Under the pieces are notes generated by a model. It was not told where the DNA came from. It saw only the letters and a list, made by a program, of their open reading frames with translations, and did no database searches. The position numbers and the translations under genes are program-made. DNA of 64,000 bases from Olivibacter jilunii (lineage in GTDB: Bacteria; Bacteroidota; Bacteroidia; Sphingobacteriales; Sphingobacteriaceae). Of the stretch, positions 1-9,543 are shown piece by piece (the first letter of the stretch is position 1; each line of letters begins with the position of its first letter). The stretch is from NCBI RefSeq assembly GCF_900607235.1, contig NZ_LR027848.1, positions 1,167,241 to 1,231,240 on the forward strand, read 5' to 3'.

Positions 1-95
1 AATACTGGCCGATTAATCTCGACTTTGCACGGGATCGGCTTGTTGTATACTTCAGCCCCGAACAGAACTCGCTCTTTCGCCCGCCTAGAGTGTAA
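1..95 (+). CDS. 3' end of an unidentified CDS (partial)
   Basis: The frame starting at base 3 is open from the window edge to a TAA at 93-95. It encodes about 30 residues ending in FRPPRV, with a protein-like composition. The start lies outside the window. The stop is about 100 bp before the efflux pump start on the same strand, so it may be the first gene of that metal-resistance operon or an unrelated upstream gene. I do not recognise the family. The other two forward frames look less protein-like. Confidence 0.45.
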   Translation, partial: YWPINLDFARDRLVVYFSPEQNSLFRPPRV

Positions 96-115
96 ATACA
101 TTTAATCATGACATG

Positions 116-131
116 CAGGGAATGTTCCCTG
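116..131. promoter_or_regulatory. perfect dyad upstream of the metal efflux operon
   Basis: CAGGGAATGTTCCCTG has perfect 7-base arms around a central TG. It lies about 60 bp upstream of the likely pump start at 193. The 2-base centre is too short for an RNA hairpin, so a protein-binding operator is the more natural reading. That it binds a metal-responsive regulator is inference from position only; no regulator gene is visible beside it. Confidence 0.35.
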
Positions 132-192
132 TAAAAGCGCTGTCCGCCGTAAGGGGGCCGGTATGTGTTTTCATGTATTTACTTCAAATTCC

Positions 193-3100
193 ATGTTAAA
201 TAAAATCATTCAGTTTTCAGTTAAAAATAAACTGGCAATTGGTATATTCATGTTGCTGTGGGTAGTTTATGGCGGCTACCAGATCACCCAACTACCCATC
301 GATGCCGTTCCGGATATAACCAACAACCAGGTCCAGATTATTACCACAGCCCCGTCCCTTGGTGCAGAGGACGTAGAACGATTAATTACATTTCCGATAG
401 AACTAGCAATCAGTAACGTTCCGGGCATACAGGAGAGCAGGAGTATGTCCCGATTCGGACTTTCCCTTATCACGATTGTGTTTGACGAAGGTACCGATGT
501 TTACTGGGCGCGCCAGCAGGTTACTGAAAGGCTTTCGCAGGTAGAAATCAACGAAAATGCCAATGTTCCGTCCCTTGCGCCGGTAACTACCGGTTTGGGC
601 GAAATATATCAGTATGTGTTAAAACCCAAAAAAGGGTATGAAGATAAATTCACCTTGGCTGACCTCCGCTCTACACAGGATTGGCTCGTAAGAAGGCAGC
701 TATTGGGTACACCCGGCGTAGCTGATGTCTCTACCTTCGGAGGTGAACTTAAGCAATATGAAGTTTCGGTAAACCCGGCAAGGCTCAAGGCACTCAACCT
801 AACTATAAGCGATATCTTTACCGCTCTGAGCAGAAACAACCAAAATACCGGGGGTGCCTATATTGAAAAGGGCCCCTCCGTTCTATATATTCGGAGCATT
901 GGCCTTACCAAATCAATTGAAGACATCAATAAAATCGTAGTAAAGAGTAATGGCGGGCAGCCCATACTCATCAGCCATGTAGCCGAAGTCCGTTTGGGTT
1001 CAGCTATACGTTATGGAGCATTAACCATGGCTGGTTTAGGGGAAGTAACCGGCGGCATTGTGATGATGCTCAAAGGCGGAAACTCTTCCGAAATTATCAA
1101 CAACGTTAAGCAACGGATCGCTGAGATACAGAAAACCCTTCCTGAGGGATTAGCGATCGAACCTTTCCTTGACCGCACCAAGATGGTTAACAACGCTATC
1201 GGCACCGTAGAGCACAACTTGCTTGAGGGTGCATTGATCGTCGTGCTCGTGCTGGTACTCTTTTTAGGGAATCTACGGGCGGGATTAATTGTAGCTTCTG
1301 TTATTCCCTTATCCATGCTCTTTGCCATAACCATGATGAATACCTTCGGTGTAAGTGGCAATTTGATGAGCTTGGGGGCCTTGGATTTTGGACTCATTGT
1401 AGACGGTGCCGTCATTATCGTTGAGGCAATTCTGCACCATCTTCATTTTTCTAAAAAATATAACGATGTCACTAGTATTTCGCAGGAGGAGATGAACCGC
1501 GAAGTAACCAAGTCCGCATCACGCATGATGAATGCGGCCGTCTTCGGTCAGATCATTATCCTGATTGTATATTTACCAATTCTTTCCCTTACGGGGATAG
1601 AGGGAAAAATGTTCAAGCCAATGGCTCAGACCGTGGCATTTGCCATTCTGGGAGCCTTTATCCTTTCGCTCACCTACGTGCCGATGGTAAGTTCGCTGTT
1701 CATCAGTAAAAAGATAACACATAAGCCGAATCTGTCCGACCGTATCATGACACGGATAGAAAATGGGTACCGGCAAATGTTGGAGAAGGCTTTATCGATC
1801 CGTCGGTCGCTGGTCATGTTCGCGTTTATATTGTTCGGTGTGTCTGTGTTTATGTTCATGCGCATGGGCGGCGAGTTTATACCCCAACTTGAAGAGGGCG
1901 ATTTTGCCGTCGAAACCAGGTTATTGGTGGGCACCAACCTCAGTACCACCATTAATGCCATTGACCGTATCGCCGAAACGTTGCAAGCGCAATATCCCGA
2001 AGTTGAGAAAGTGGTGTCGAGAATCGGCAGCGCCGAAATCCCGACCGATCCTATGCCTATTGAGGGGGGAGACATGATTGTTGTGCTGAAGCCGAAATCA
2101 GAATGGACCAGCGCGGAAACTTTTCCGGAGCTTGCCAGTAAAATGGCTGCGACTGCACAGGAAGTTATGCCTGGTGTAACCACCGGCTTCCAGTATCCCG
2201 TTCAGATGCGGTTCAATGAGCTCATGACCGGCGCAAAACAAGACGTTGTTTGTAAAATCTTCGGTGAGGACCTCGAGAAACTAGCGACCTATGCCGATCA
2301 GCTGGGCGCCATTGCAAGAACGGTGGATGGAACAGCCGATCTTTATGTTGAAAAAGTGACCGGTATGCCTCAGATCGTCATTGATTTCAACCGTAGTGAG
2401 ATCGCTAAATACGGCATGGATATCGAAAGCCTAAACCGTACCATCAACGCAGCCTTTGCCGGTGCCGAGGCTGGAAAGGTTTACGAAGGTGAAAAAAGCT
2501 TTGATCTGGTGGTAAGAGTTAGCAGCGAGGGGAGAAAAAGCATAGAAGATGTCCGTAACCTGCCCGTATCTACCCCTATGGGGGTTCAGGTACCGCTCTA
2601 TCAGGTGGCCGACATACAGGAGATCGAAGGGCCAAATCAGATACAACGCGAAAATGCGCGCAGGCGGATTATTGTGGGCTTCAATGTACGGGGACGTGAC
2701 GTACAAACCATTGTTGAAGAACTCCAGCAGAAGATTGACGCTAAAATGAAGTTAGATGCAGGTTATAGTATAACCTACGGGGGGGCTTTTGAAAATTTGC
2801 AACAGGCTAAGAGCAGGTTGAGCATCGCTGTCCCGGTTGCGCTTTTACTCATTTTTGTAATGCTATATTTTGCGTTTTCGTCCTTTAAAGAGGGCGCACT
2901 GATCTATACTGCCATACCATTGTCAGCCATCGGCGGAGTATTTGCCCTAACCTTAAGAGGCATGCCCTTCAGCATTTCTGCCGGTGTCGGATTTATTGCC
3001 CTCTTCGGCGTAGCGGTGCTGAATGGGATCGTGCTGATTTCCGAATTTAACCGAATAAAAAAAGAAGGCGTAATAAGCGATCCGAAGCAGCTCGTGATGA

Positions 3101-4551
3101 CCGGAACCCGTAACAGGTTACGTCCGGTACTGATGACAGCGGCGGTAGCTTCGCTCGGTTTCCTACCCATGGCACTCAGCAATGGCGCCGGGGCGGAAGT
3201 ACAGCGGCCTTTGGCCACGGTGGTGATCGGAGGGCTTATAACAGCCACCCTGTTAACATTATTTGTCCTGCCTTCACTGTATCTGCTCTTTAACAGAACC
3301 GCTAAGCTCAACATGAATAAAAGTTTAAGTGCGATCATTGTATTTATGTTCCTTGCTTATCCGGCTACCGCACAGGAGCAGCCGGTAAAAATAAGCCTTG
3401 ACAGCGCGTTGAAGATGGCAATACGGAATAATAGGCAATTGCAGAGTACACGCATGGAACAACAAGCAGTTGAAGAACTGCAGCACAGCGGGTTCGATCT
3501 GCCTAAGACGCAATTGTCCGGCGATTACGGGAAATTTAACAGCATACACAATGACAATAGGATCGGCGTGAGCCAATCTTTCAACTTTCCCACCGTATAT
3601 ACTAATCAGAAAAAGATGCTGCAGGCAAACTTCGAAGCCTCACGTGCACAGACTAGGTTGAGCGAGCAGGAGCTTAAAGCCAGTGTCAGGTTTGCATTTT
3701 TCGATTACGCTGTAATGAATAAGCGGAAACAGCTGCTGCTCTATGCAGATAGTATCTACCGATTATTCGAGGCCAAATCACTGAAGCGTTTTGAGAGCGG
3801 CGAGGCCAATATCCTGGAAAAAACGGCAGCGCAATCCCACAGGCAGCAAATTACCAATCAGCTGAATATGCTTGAAAAAGACCTTGCTATTGTGAACAAA
3901 CAGTTTAATCTGTATTTACAGGATAGTATGATGTACGTTCCCGATCTCGCGCAGTCGAAAGTTGCTCAATCATTAATAGATGATTCCGTTGTGACCGATG
4001 AGCTTCCGGCGGCCGCGCTGGCCAGACATGCGGAAGAAGCTGCCCGCAGCCGGTGGCGGGTAGAGCGTGCCCGCCTTCTTCCCGATCTCACAATAGGTTA
4101 CAACAACCAGAGTCTGCAAGGAGTTCAGAATGTGAACGGGCAGGATGTTCTTTTCAGCGGTAGGGATCGCTTCAATTATTTCAGCGCGGGAGTAAGCATT
4201 CCATTGTTCTTCAAAGCGCAATCGTCTAAAGTAGCGGCAGCGAAGCTGCAATGGCAGAGTCAAATAAAAAAAGCCGATCAAGTTCAATTGCAATTACATG
4301 CTGAAATTATGAACGCCCGCGCTCAGGTGCAGAAATTTGAGGAGAGTCTCGCATATTACGAAAATCAAGGACTTAGCAATGCAGATTTGATCATTGCTAC
4401 GGCAGACCAACAGTTTCAGGGTGGAGAAATCGATTACCTACAGTGGGTTATCTTGGTAGATCAGGCTATCACCATCAGAAACGAATACATCAATATGCTC
4501 GGCAGTTATAACCAGGCCGTTATCCAATTACAAAAATTAAACGATCAATAA
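193..4551 (+). CDS. CusA/CzcA-type heavy-metal RND efflux pump fused to a TolC-like outer membrane factor
   Basis: This inner-membrane proton/metal antiporter exports metal cations together with the adaptor encoded next. An upstream ATG at 163 is in frame, but the family N-terminus (MLNKIIQFSVKN) starts at 193, which I prefer. About 1,040 residues are RND: periplasmic loops, twelve membrane segments and the heavy-metal-RND TM4 signature with both Asp and the Glu (ALDFGLIVDGAVIIVEA, around residues 397-412). A second in-frame ATG at 3313 opens a new signal peptide (MNKSLSAIIVFMFLAYPATA). About 390 residues of outer-membrane-efflux (CzcC/TolC) coiled-coil domain follow. Such fusions are known in Bacteroidota. 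The next gene starts 6 bp after the stop, so this is an operon. The metal cannot be read from the sequence; Cu/Ag or Zn/Co/Cd are possible. Confidence 0.9.
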   Translation: MLNKIIQFSVKNKLAIGIFMLLWVVYGGYQITQLPIDAVPDITNNQVQIITTAPSLGAEDVERLITFPIELAISNVPGIQESRSMSRFGLSLITIVFDEGTDVYWARQQVTERLSQVEINENANVPSLAPVTTGLGEIYQYVLKPKKGYEDKFTLADLRSTQDWLVRRQLLGTPGVADVSTFGGELKQYEVSVNPARLKALNLTISDIFTALSRNNQNTGGAYIEKGPSVLYIRSIGLTKSIEDINKIVVKSNGGQPILISHVAEVRLGSAIRYGALTMAGLGEVTGGIVMMLKGGNSSEIINNVKQRIAEIQKTLPEGLAIEPFLDRTKMVNNAIGTVEHNLLEGALIVVLVLVLFLGNLRAGLIVASVIPLSMLFAITMMNTFGVSGNLMSLGALDFGLIVDGAVIIVEAILHHLHFSKKYNDVTSISQEEMNREVTKSASRMMNAAVFGQIIILIVYLPILSLTGIEGKMFKPMAQTVAFAILGAFILSLTYVPMVSSLFISKKITHKPNLSDRIMTRIENGYRQMLEKALSIRRSLVMFAFILFGVSVFMFMRMGGEFIPQLEEGDFAVETRLLVGTNLSTTINAIDRIAETLQAQYPEVEKVVSRIGSAEIPTDPMPIEGGDMIVVLKPKSEWTSAETFPELASKMAATAQEVMPGVTTGFQYPVQMRFNELMTGAKQDVVCKIFGEDLEKLATYADQLGAIARTVDGTADLYVEKVTGMPQIVIDFNRSEIAKYGMDIESLNRTINAAFAGAEAGKVYEGEKSFDLVVRVSSEGRKSIEDVRNLPVSTPMGVQVPLYQVADIQEIEGPNQIQRENARRRIIVGFNVRGRDVQTIVEELQQKIDAKMKLDAGYSITYGGAFENLQQAKSRLSIAVPVALLLIFVMLYFAFSSFKEGALIYTAIPLSAIGGVFALTLRGMPFSISAGVGFIALFGVAVLNGIVLISEFNRIKKEGVISDPKQLVMTGTRNRLRPVLMTAAVASLGFLPMALSNGAGAEVQRPLATVVIGGLITATLLTLFVLPSLYLLFNRTAKLNMNKSLSAIIVFMFLAYPATAQEQPVKISLDSALKMAIRNNRQLQSTRMEQQAVEELQHSGFDLPKTQLSGDYGKFNSIHNDNRIGVSQSFNFPTVYTNQKKMLQANFEASRAQTRLSEQELKASVRFAFFDYAVMNKRKQLLLYADSIYRLFEAKSLKRFESGEANILEKTAAQSHRQQITNQLNMLEKDLAIVNKQFNLYLQDSMMYVPDLAQSKVAQSLIDDSVVTDELPAAALARHAEEAARSRWRVERARLLPDLTIGYNNQSLQGVQNVNGQDVLFSGRDRFNYFSAGVSIPLFFKAQSSKVAAAKLQWQSQIKKADQVQLQLHAEIMNARAQVQKFEESLAYYENQGLSNADLIIATADQQFQGGEIDYLQWVILVDQAITIRNEYINMLGSYNQAVIQLQKLNDQ

Positions 4552-4557
4552 TTTAAA

Positions 4558-5709
4558 ATGAAAGCATTTATATACAGTTGCATCTGCCTTTGGTTTCTGG
4601 CGGCATGCAGCAATCAAAATAAGCAAGAGACGGAATCGACTAGCCAAAAAGACAGTACGATCAGTCCTATTACTGAAACTGTACGACTCACTTCGCAGCA
4701 GCTAAAAAGCGTCGGCATCGAAGTCGGCAACCCTGAGTCGGGCAGCGTAAGTGGCAAGCTTACACTGCAAGGAGCAGTAGAGGTGCCGCCCCAGAATATT
4801 ATTAGCCTGAGCTTTCCTATGGGAGGGTATCTGAAATCCACAGCGATGTTACCCGGAACACATGTGAGCAAGGGACAAGTGTTGGCCATCATGGAAGATA
4901 TGCAGTTTATTCAATTACAGCAAGATTACCTAACGGCGAAGACCGACTTTGAGTTGGCAGAAAAGGAGTTTATTCGTCAACGTGAACTTAATAGCAGTAA
5001 AGCAAGCAGCGATAAAGTCTTCCAGCAGGCAAATGCCCAAATGGAACGCCAAAGAATTTTAATGAATGCGTTGGGTGAAAAACTAAAGCTGATCGGTATC
5101 AATATCAATAACCTGAACGCATCCAATATATCTAAAAGTGTAGCGGTATTATCGCCCATCAATGGTTTTGTGTCCAAAGTAAACGTAACGGTCGGCAAAT
5201 ATACTGCTCCAACCGATGTACTATTTGAGCTGGTAGATCCGCGTGATATCCATTTGGTATTAAACGTATTTGAGAAAGATTTGGCGAGCGTGGCTGTTGG
5301 CGAGCAAGTAGCCGCCTATTCCAATAGTGAACCGGATCGAAGATTTGATGCCGAAGTCATCCTGATCAATAAAACACTTGATGCCAATCGCATGGCAGAG
5401 GTACACTGCCATTTCAAAAAATATGACACCTCGCTTGTGCCCGGCATGTTCATGAATGCCGAAGTTTCAATCAAGGATATGCCGGCACTTACCGTACCGG
5501 AGGATGCGGTTGTCAGGTGGGAGAACAAACATTATGTATTTGTGGCCCAAAACACCGGAGAATTCCGGATGGTGGAGGTAAAGCCAGGAATGCTGAATGA
5601 TAAACACCGGCAAATAGAGAGTAATGAGATTACGTCGGCATCTAAGGTAGTGCTCAAAAACGCATATACATTACTTATGAAAATCAAGAATACAGAAGAA
5701 GAAGGTTGA
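4558..5709 (+). CDS. CusB/CzcB-type periplasmic adaptor (membrane fusion) lipoprotein
   Basis: This adaptor links the RND pump to the outer-membrane channel. It starts with a lipoprotein signal (MKAFIYSCICLWFLAACS; lipobox LAAC, lipidated Cys near residue 17). Then come a barrel-sandwich segment (GTHVSKGQVLAIMED), a short alpha-hairpin (about residues 115-175), the second lipoyl half (SPINGFVSKVNVTVGKY) and a beta-barrel plus membrane-proximal region ending near residue 370. At 383 residues it has the usual family length. It starts 6 bp after the pump gene, and the pair makes a complete tripartite system because the TolC part is fused to the pump. No His-rich metal-binding N-terminus is seen. 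Confidence 0.88.
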   Translation: MKAFIYSCICLWFLAACSNQNKQETESTSQKDSTISPITETVRLTSQQLKSVGIEVGNPESGSVSGKLTLQGAVEVPPQNIISLSFPMGGYLKSTAMLPGTHVSKGQVLAIMEDMQFIQLQQDYLTAKTDFELAEKEFIRQRELNSSKASSDKVFQQANAQMERQRILMNALGEKLKLIGININNLNASNISKSVAVLSPINGFVSKVNVTVGKYTAPTDVLFELVDPRDIHLVLNVFEKDLASVAVGEQVAAYSNSEPDRRFDAEVILINKTLDANRMAEVHCHFKKYDTSLVPGMFMNAEVSIKDMPALTVPEDAVVRWENKHYVFVAQNTGEFRMVEVKPGMLNDKHRQIESNEITSASKVVLKNAYTLLMKIKNTEEEG

Positions 5710-5798
5710 TATCCAGAGGTATTCCTGCGTGAGCAAGCAAATAATTTTCGGCAATTGACCAATATGAGGCCTACCCAATTTAAAGCGCAACGTATATT

Positions 5799-6401
5799 TC
5801 AAAAGAGTGCTTTAATACCATTCCAAAAAGATTGAGGATGAGTTACAGCAAAGTATATTATTTTCAATACTCCTGGCGCAAGTTCCAAGGCTGGAATAAA
5901 TAAAATAACAAGTAAATAAGAAATCGCTTTTTGATTCTCAGAACGCATGGGTTTTATGTTTGATACAGTTTTCCAGACCGGCGTTAGTTGATTTTTATAA
6001 TAAAACAATAAAAGGCCGATATAACACAAATAGCCAGTTAATCGGAAGGCAAATGCAAGTTTGAGACCGTAAGGCATAATCGTCAGATCAATAATCAAAA
6101 TGTTCAGAACAATAGGGGCGAGCATCAGTGCCCCTATGATCATCGTTCTGTTATACAATAACATCAGAGAGGCTATAATTTGAGAGACGCCTATAAATAT
6201 TTTGAAAGGCTGATGATCAAACAAGTACCAGGCAATTTTAAACAGGCTCAGATCCTTGATAGGTGTAGCCAGTTCTTTTTCGGTCAAATTACCGAACTGT
6301 CCGCCAGACAATTTTCCCGTTCCGTATGAAATAAAAATAAGCGCTAGTAAAATACGGATTGATAAGATAATGAGATCCGATATTCGTCTTTTTTGAATCA
6401 T
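5799..6401 (-). CDS. DoxX-like integral membrane protein
   Basis: This 200-residue membrane protein has about five hydrophobic helices. The first carries the DoxX/DoxD-type motif LALIFISYGTGKLSGGQF near residues 14-31, followed by a GVSQIIASLMLL helix. Members are poorly defined; many sit with redox or stress genes. It is convergent with the efflux operon and is followed on the same strand, further upstream, by secreted-protein genes. The family call is from the N-terminal helix and topology. A precise function is not known. Confidence 0.65.
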   Translation of the reverse strand: MIQKRRISDLIILSIRILLALIFISYGTGKLSGGQFGNLTEKELATPIKDLSLFKIAWYLFDHQPFKIFIGVSQIIASLMLLYNRTMIIGALMLAPIVLNILIIDLTIMPYGLKLAFAFRLTGYLCYIGLLLFYYKNQLTPVWKTVSNIKPMRSENQKAISYLLVILFIPALELAPGVLKIIYFAVTHPQSFWNGIKALF

Positions 6402-6556
6402 AAGTATTAGGGTTATAAGTCATTTTGGAGTATTTCCTTAAAGATGCAATTTTTAGTCAAATTTCATAATTGGAGTACTAAATTTCTTGTTTTATGATGT
6501 TCGAGGCCTACTCCTTTTATTTAAATAAATTTAAGGATTAACACTTCAAAAATTCA

Positions 6557-7045
6557 CTATTCAGCTTTCCAAAAGATGTCCTGCCATTTTTGGATAGACA
6601 TCTTTTTAAGTTCATCATCCGGAAATTCAGCTTCTATCATAGCGAACCAATCGTTGCTTTCTTGCATCAGCATCAGTATTGTGGTATTCATGCTCGAGAA
6701 CTGATAAAGCCGACGATTTTTACCTCCCTGTTCTTCCTGTTTGATGAGCATTAACTTGCTGTCCGGATTATAATTCTTAAGGTTTTTCTCAATACCGTCA
6801 GCTACGCCATTCATGTTCATTAATTTACTGCTCGTTTGGGTAATGATGATTTCGAAGGGTTTGGAGTTGTCTTTGGTGTCTACGGCATCGTAATAAGTTA
6901 TTAAAAAGCCTTCCTCATCTTCTTTCCTGATATGGAACTGATAGACGTCTGAAAGGGTGGTGTCTAACTGAAGAGATTGAGCATAAGCAGTAGAAAAATT
7001 GATAGACATTAGCGAAAGCAAGATGATAAATTTATAAAAGGACAT
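6557..7045 (-). CDS. hypothetical secreted protein
   Basis: A signal peptide is clear (MSFYKFIILLSLMSINFSTAYAQS). For that reason I start at the internal ATG at 7045 rather than the in-frame ATG at 7057 (MGTE). The mature part is about 137 residues, mixed alpha/beta, with no cysteines or catalytic motif that I can identify. It probably goes to the periplasm. It is followed downstream by the DoxX-like gene with a 155-bp gap, so co-transcription is uncertain. I do not recognise the family. Confidence 0.6.
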   Translation of the reverse strand: MSFYKFIILLSLMSINFSTAYAQSLQLDTTLSDVYQFHIRKEDEEGFLITYYDAVDTKDNSKPFEIIITQTSSKLMNMNGVADGIEKNLKNYNPDSKLMLIKQEEQGGKNRRLYQFSSMNTTILMLMQESNDWFAMIEAEFPDDELKKMSIQKWQDIFWKAE

Positions 7046-7179
7046 TTCAGTTCCCATAGTTGTTTTTAATAATCTCCATTACTATTCTCCCTGGACTTTG
7101 AAGAATGATGGCGCTTGAAGTACAAAAATAGTTTCATCAGCACAAAGATCATATACCAGATTTCAGGGATATCGCCTCT

Positions 7180-8064
7180 TTATCGTGCATCCAGCCAATG
7201 AAGAATGTTCAAAAGAAACTGGGCGTTCTGCCTTGCATCGGGATGATTCATACCTCGTTTTTCACTTTTGATCCCCCTTAAGAGCGCGTAAAACGGACCC
7301 GCATCAGCAATCAGACATACCCGTCCACGCCCACATTGTAGAATAGCACTGTTTACTAAACCTTTACCTGATATTTTGGACCCATCAGACGCAAGCGATA
7401 CTTCGTAGTCTTCGCCCAACGACGAAACAATAATGGCGTCCGGTGGCGGAACAAATCCCGTTCCTACCCAAAAGCGGATGCTGTCTATTGCAAAACCGGC
7501 TGCATCGGTGACCGGATTGCCCGTGAGATTGCCTCTGTTACGAGAGAAGATTTCAGGCTGGCCATCCTTACGCTGTGCAAAACCATTGATGAGGGCAAAG
7601 CCAAAGCGGGCAGCCAGCTTACCGGCGGACCCGGCAGCAGGCATCTGGTCGGTGATAAGGAAAAGCGAGCCGCCGCGCTGCACCCAATCGTACAAAGTTT
7701 CCACTTCTTCGTCGGCATAGGCACTTGCTACCTGGGCACCCCAATTGTCCAGGTCGTGCAATGCATTGGCGGTCACAAACACGCGGACACCCGTTAAGGT
7801 TTCTGCAGTAATGGTTTGGCTGCTGGCTTCCAATCGGTAACCATCCGCTTCCAATACCTGGGCAAATGCAGCATACTGTCCCTTTAACGTGAAGGGGTTG
7901 TTGTGCCCCTCATCATAGAGAACAAGGGGGCCCTTCCCGTTTTTATATCGGGGGCGTTCCGTTTCAAACCGAAAAACCGGATCAGCAACACTTTGGGCAG
8001 ATAGGTAGGTGAATGGCATGAGCAGCCAGATCAGGAGAATTGATTTGAATATCCGATTATTCAT
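7180..8064 (-). CDS. secreted DUF4350/GATase-like protein
   Basis: After a signal peptide (MNNRIFKSILLIWLLMPFTYLSAQS) comes a flavodoxin/GATase-like alpha/beta domain: VLYDEGHNNPF near residue 48, ALHDLDNWG near 105, SLFLITDQMPAAGSA near 133, and a C-terminal GRVCLIADAGPF segment. This is the layout of DUF4350-type proteins, which lack a proven enzymatic role. The ATG at 8064 overlaps the TGA of the upstream gene as ATGA, so the two are translationally coupled; this makes 8064 preferable to the more distal in-frame ATG at 8082. It is likely periplasmic. Confidence 0.6.
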   Translation of the reverse strand: MNNRIFKSILLIWLLMPFTYLSAQSVADPVFRFETERPRYKNGKGPLVLYDEGHNNPFTLKGQYAAFAQVLEADGYRLEASSQTITAETLTGVRVFVTANALHDLDNWGAQVASAYADEEVETLYDWVQRGGSLFLITDQMPAAGSAGKLAARFGFALINGFAQRKDGQPEIFSRNRGNLTGNPVTDAAGFAIDSIRFWVGTGFVPPPDAIIVSSLGEDYEVSLASDGSKISGKGLVNSAILQCGRGRVCLIADAGPFYALLRGIKSEKRGMNHPDARQNAQFLLNILHWLDAR

Positions 8065-8738
8065 TGTTCTATCCTTTCCCAACGATCTGATTCAAAACAG
8101 ATAAGTTCTTTGACGGTACCATTCGAGACAATGAATGTCAGCGGAAAGGACAATTCCGCATTAAGGAAATCCGTAGGGGTGAAAGCTTCAAACACGATGG
8201 TTTTGTTATCCCATAGTTGCTCTATCGCAAGTTTATTGCCCTGCTTTGTTACGTTGATTTCCATATTGCTGTCTCGTTGGAGTCGATATTGCCCCAAAAG
8301 CGGTGTAAGTTGGTCTGCGGTAAGCGAAACATATTGCGTAGGATTGAAGGAAACTTTTTCCAGCGTTAGCCGGTCAAGGATCTTGGCCTTATCAATTTTT
8401 CCATCAGTGCCTGCGATAAATGCAATCTGGTAGGCTTCATCACGCGACTGGAAGGTGAGCGATCCGGTGCGCTGTAGCGGATAAATCCGTCCATCCCATG
8501 TCTGCTGGGCTACGAATTGGCCGTCCTGATCAAAAAACCGAATGTACGCAGCTCGGTTTGGAAAGCGGAAATACCCCGATACGTCATCCAAGGATACGCT
8601 ATCGCTTTGAAGCGGTCTCATTTCATGGAATACACTTCCTTTTTGCGGATTCACGGTGTAGCTGCTAAGCATAACTAGTCCCGCGGCTACAAGTGTGCAG
8701 GCCTTTAGCGATCGATACTTTACTGTTTTTACATTCAT
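8061..8738 (-). CDS. exported protein with two lipocalin-like/DUF3471-like repeats
   Basis: The N-terminus is a signal or anchor (SLKACTLVAAGLVMLSSYTVN). Two similar beta-rich modules follow: one around residues 50-110 (DDVSGYFRFPNRAAYIRF) and one around 135-220 (TPLLGQYRLQRDSNMEINV). Both have the GxYxxxxxxxxxV pattern seen at the C-terminus of some serine hydrolases (DUF3471-like). There is no hydrolase domain here, so it may be a stand-alone binding protein. It is the first gene of a two-gene unit with the DUF4350-like gene (4-bp overlap). Function is not known. Confidence 0.55.
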   Translation of the reverse strand: MNVKTVKYRSLKACTLVAAGLVMLSSYTVNPQKGSVFHEMRPLQSDSVSLDDVSGYFRFPNRAAYIRFFDQDGQFVAQQTWDGRIYPLQRTGSLTFQSRDEAYQIAFIAGTDGKIDKAKILDRLTLEKVSFNPTQYVSLTADQLTPLLGQYRLQRDSNMEINVTKQGNKLAIEQLWDNKTIVFEAFTPTDFLNAELSFPLTFIVSNGTVKELICFESDRWERIEQ

Positions 8739-9043
8739 ATCATTTTTTTGTTTTAATGATGCAATAATCAGTATAAGATTGGTAAAGGTCGTTCGGCTGG
8801 ATACAGATGAACAAATTCACGGTGATAACTAGCATAAGTTTGCCTCTAAAACAGACTGCGGCTTGCCGTATTGTAAGCTTCTGCCTAGTTGACATGTTTC
8901 AATATATCTGATTCATCACTACCTCTTTAGGGATGATTAAGCTTTCATTTGATGGTTTGGTCTTGGATGTAGGTTTTCTGTTATCTTATTGCATGTTGAT
9001 CATTTTAAGATTTTGAATTGCAGAAGGAATAATTTAGTTTAGC
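8739..9043. other. intergenic stretch, no gene seen
   Basis: About 300 bp between a minus-strand gene and a plus-strand pseudogene. I see no convincing coding frame, RNA or repeat. A TAAGTTTG at 8835-8842 matches the Bacteroidota -7 consensus but has no clear -33 partner. Confidence 0.4.
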
Positions 9044-9386
9044 TTGAAAAAAAACACATTTACTATTTTTTCTATTTGGTTTACCGTTAGGCGTTTTGGC
9101 CCAAGTTGACACAATTAGATTACATAATGGAAAAACTATTGAAGGTAAGGCCTTGAAAAATTCAGACGACCAGATTACATTCACGTATGAAAATGAGACA
9201 GCTGATTAAGTTATCGAAAAATACGCCGTTGTAAGTATCACATATGGTCAGAGTGGTAGGAATGAGGATATTAGCAGTGCTATTCAAGTGAATGGCAAAG
9301 GAGACCGGGAAAAGGATACTAATTATACAGGCCTTGGTGGTAAAGGTTTTGGAAATATTCAGGCCGTTAAGAAAGGCGTTTCATAG
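9044..9386 (+). pseudogene. broken gene for a small exported protein
   Basis: Reading from 9048 gives KKTHLLFFLFGLPLGVLAQ, a signal peptide, then about 100 residues (VDTIRLHNGKTIEGKAL, later VSITYGQSGRNED). Three lesions are visible. The initiator is TTG at 9044. A run of eight A puts that TTG out of frame with the signal peptide. An in-frame TAA interrupts the protein at 9207-9209, before a final TAG at 9384. A one-base gain in the A-run plus a nonsense mutation explains it. The protein family is not known to me. Confidence 0.6.
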
Positions 9387-9543
9387 AGCTATCAATAAGG
9401 CCTTATTCCAATTTTTCTTTAAGCCATTTGTCTATATTATTAGGAACATTGGCTCTCATAGCTATTTCGTTACAGTTATCACCGGAGAAGTACGAAGCAA
9501 TTGAGTTATTGTGCACCTACCGGTTATTTCTTATATTTAAACG

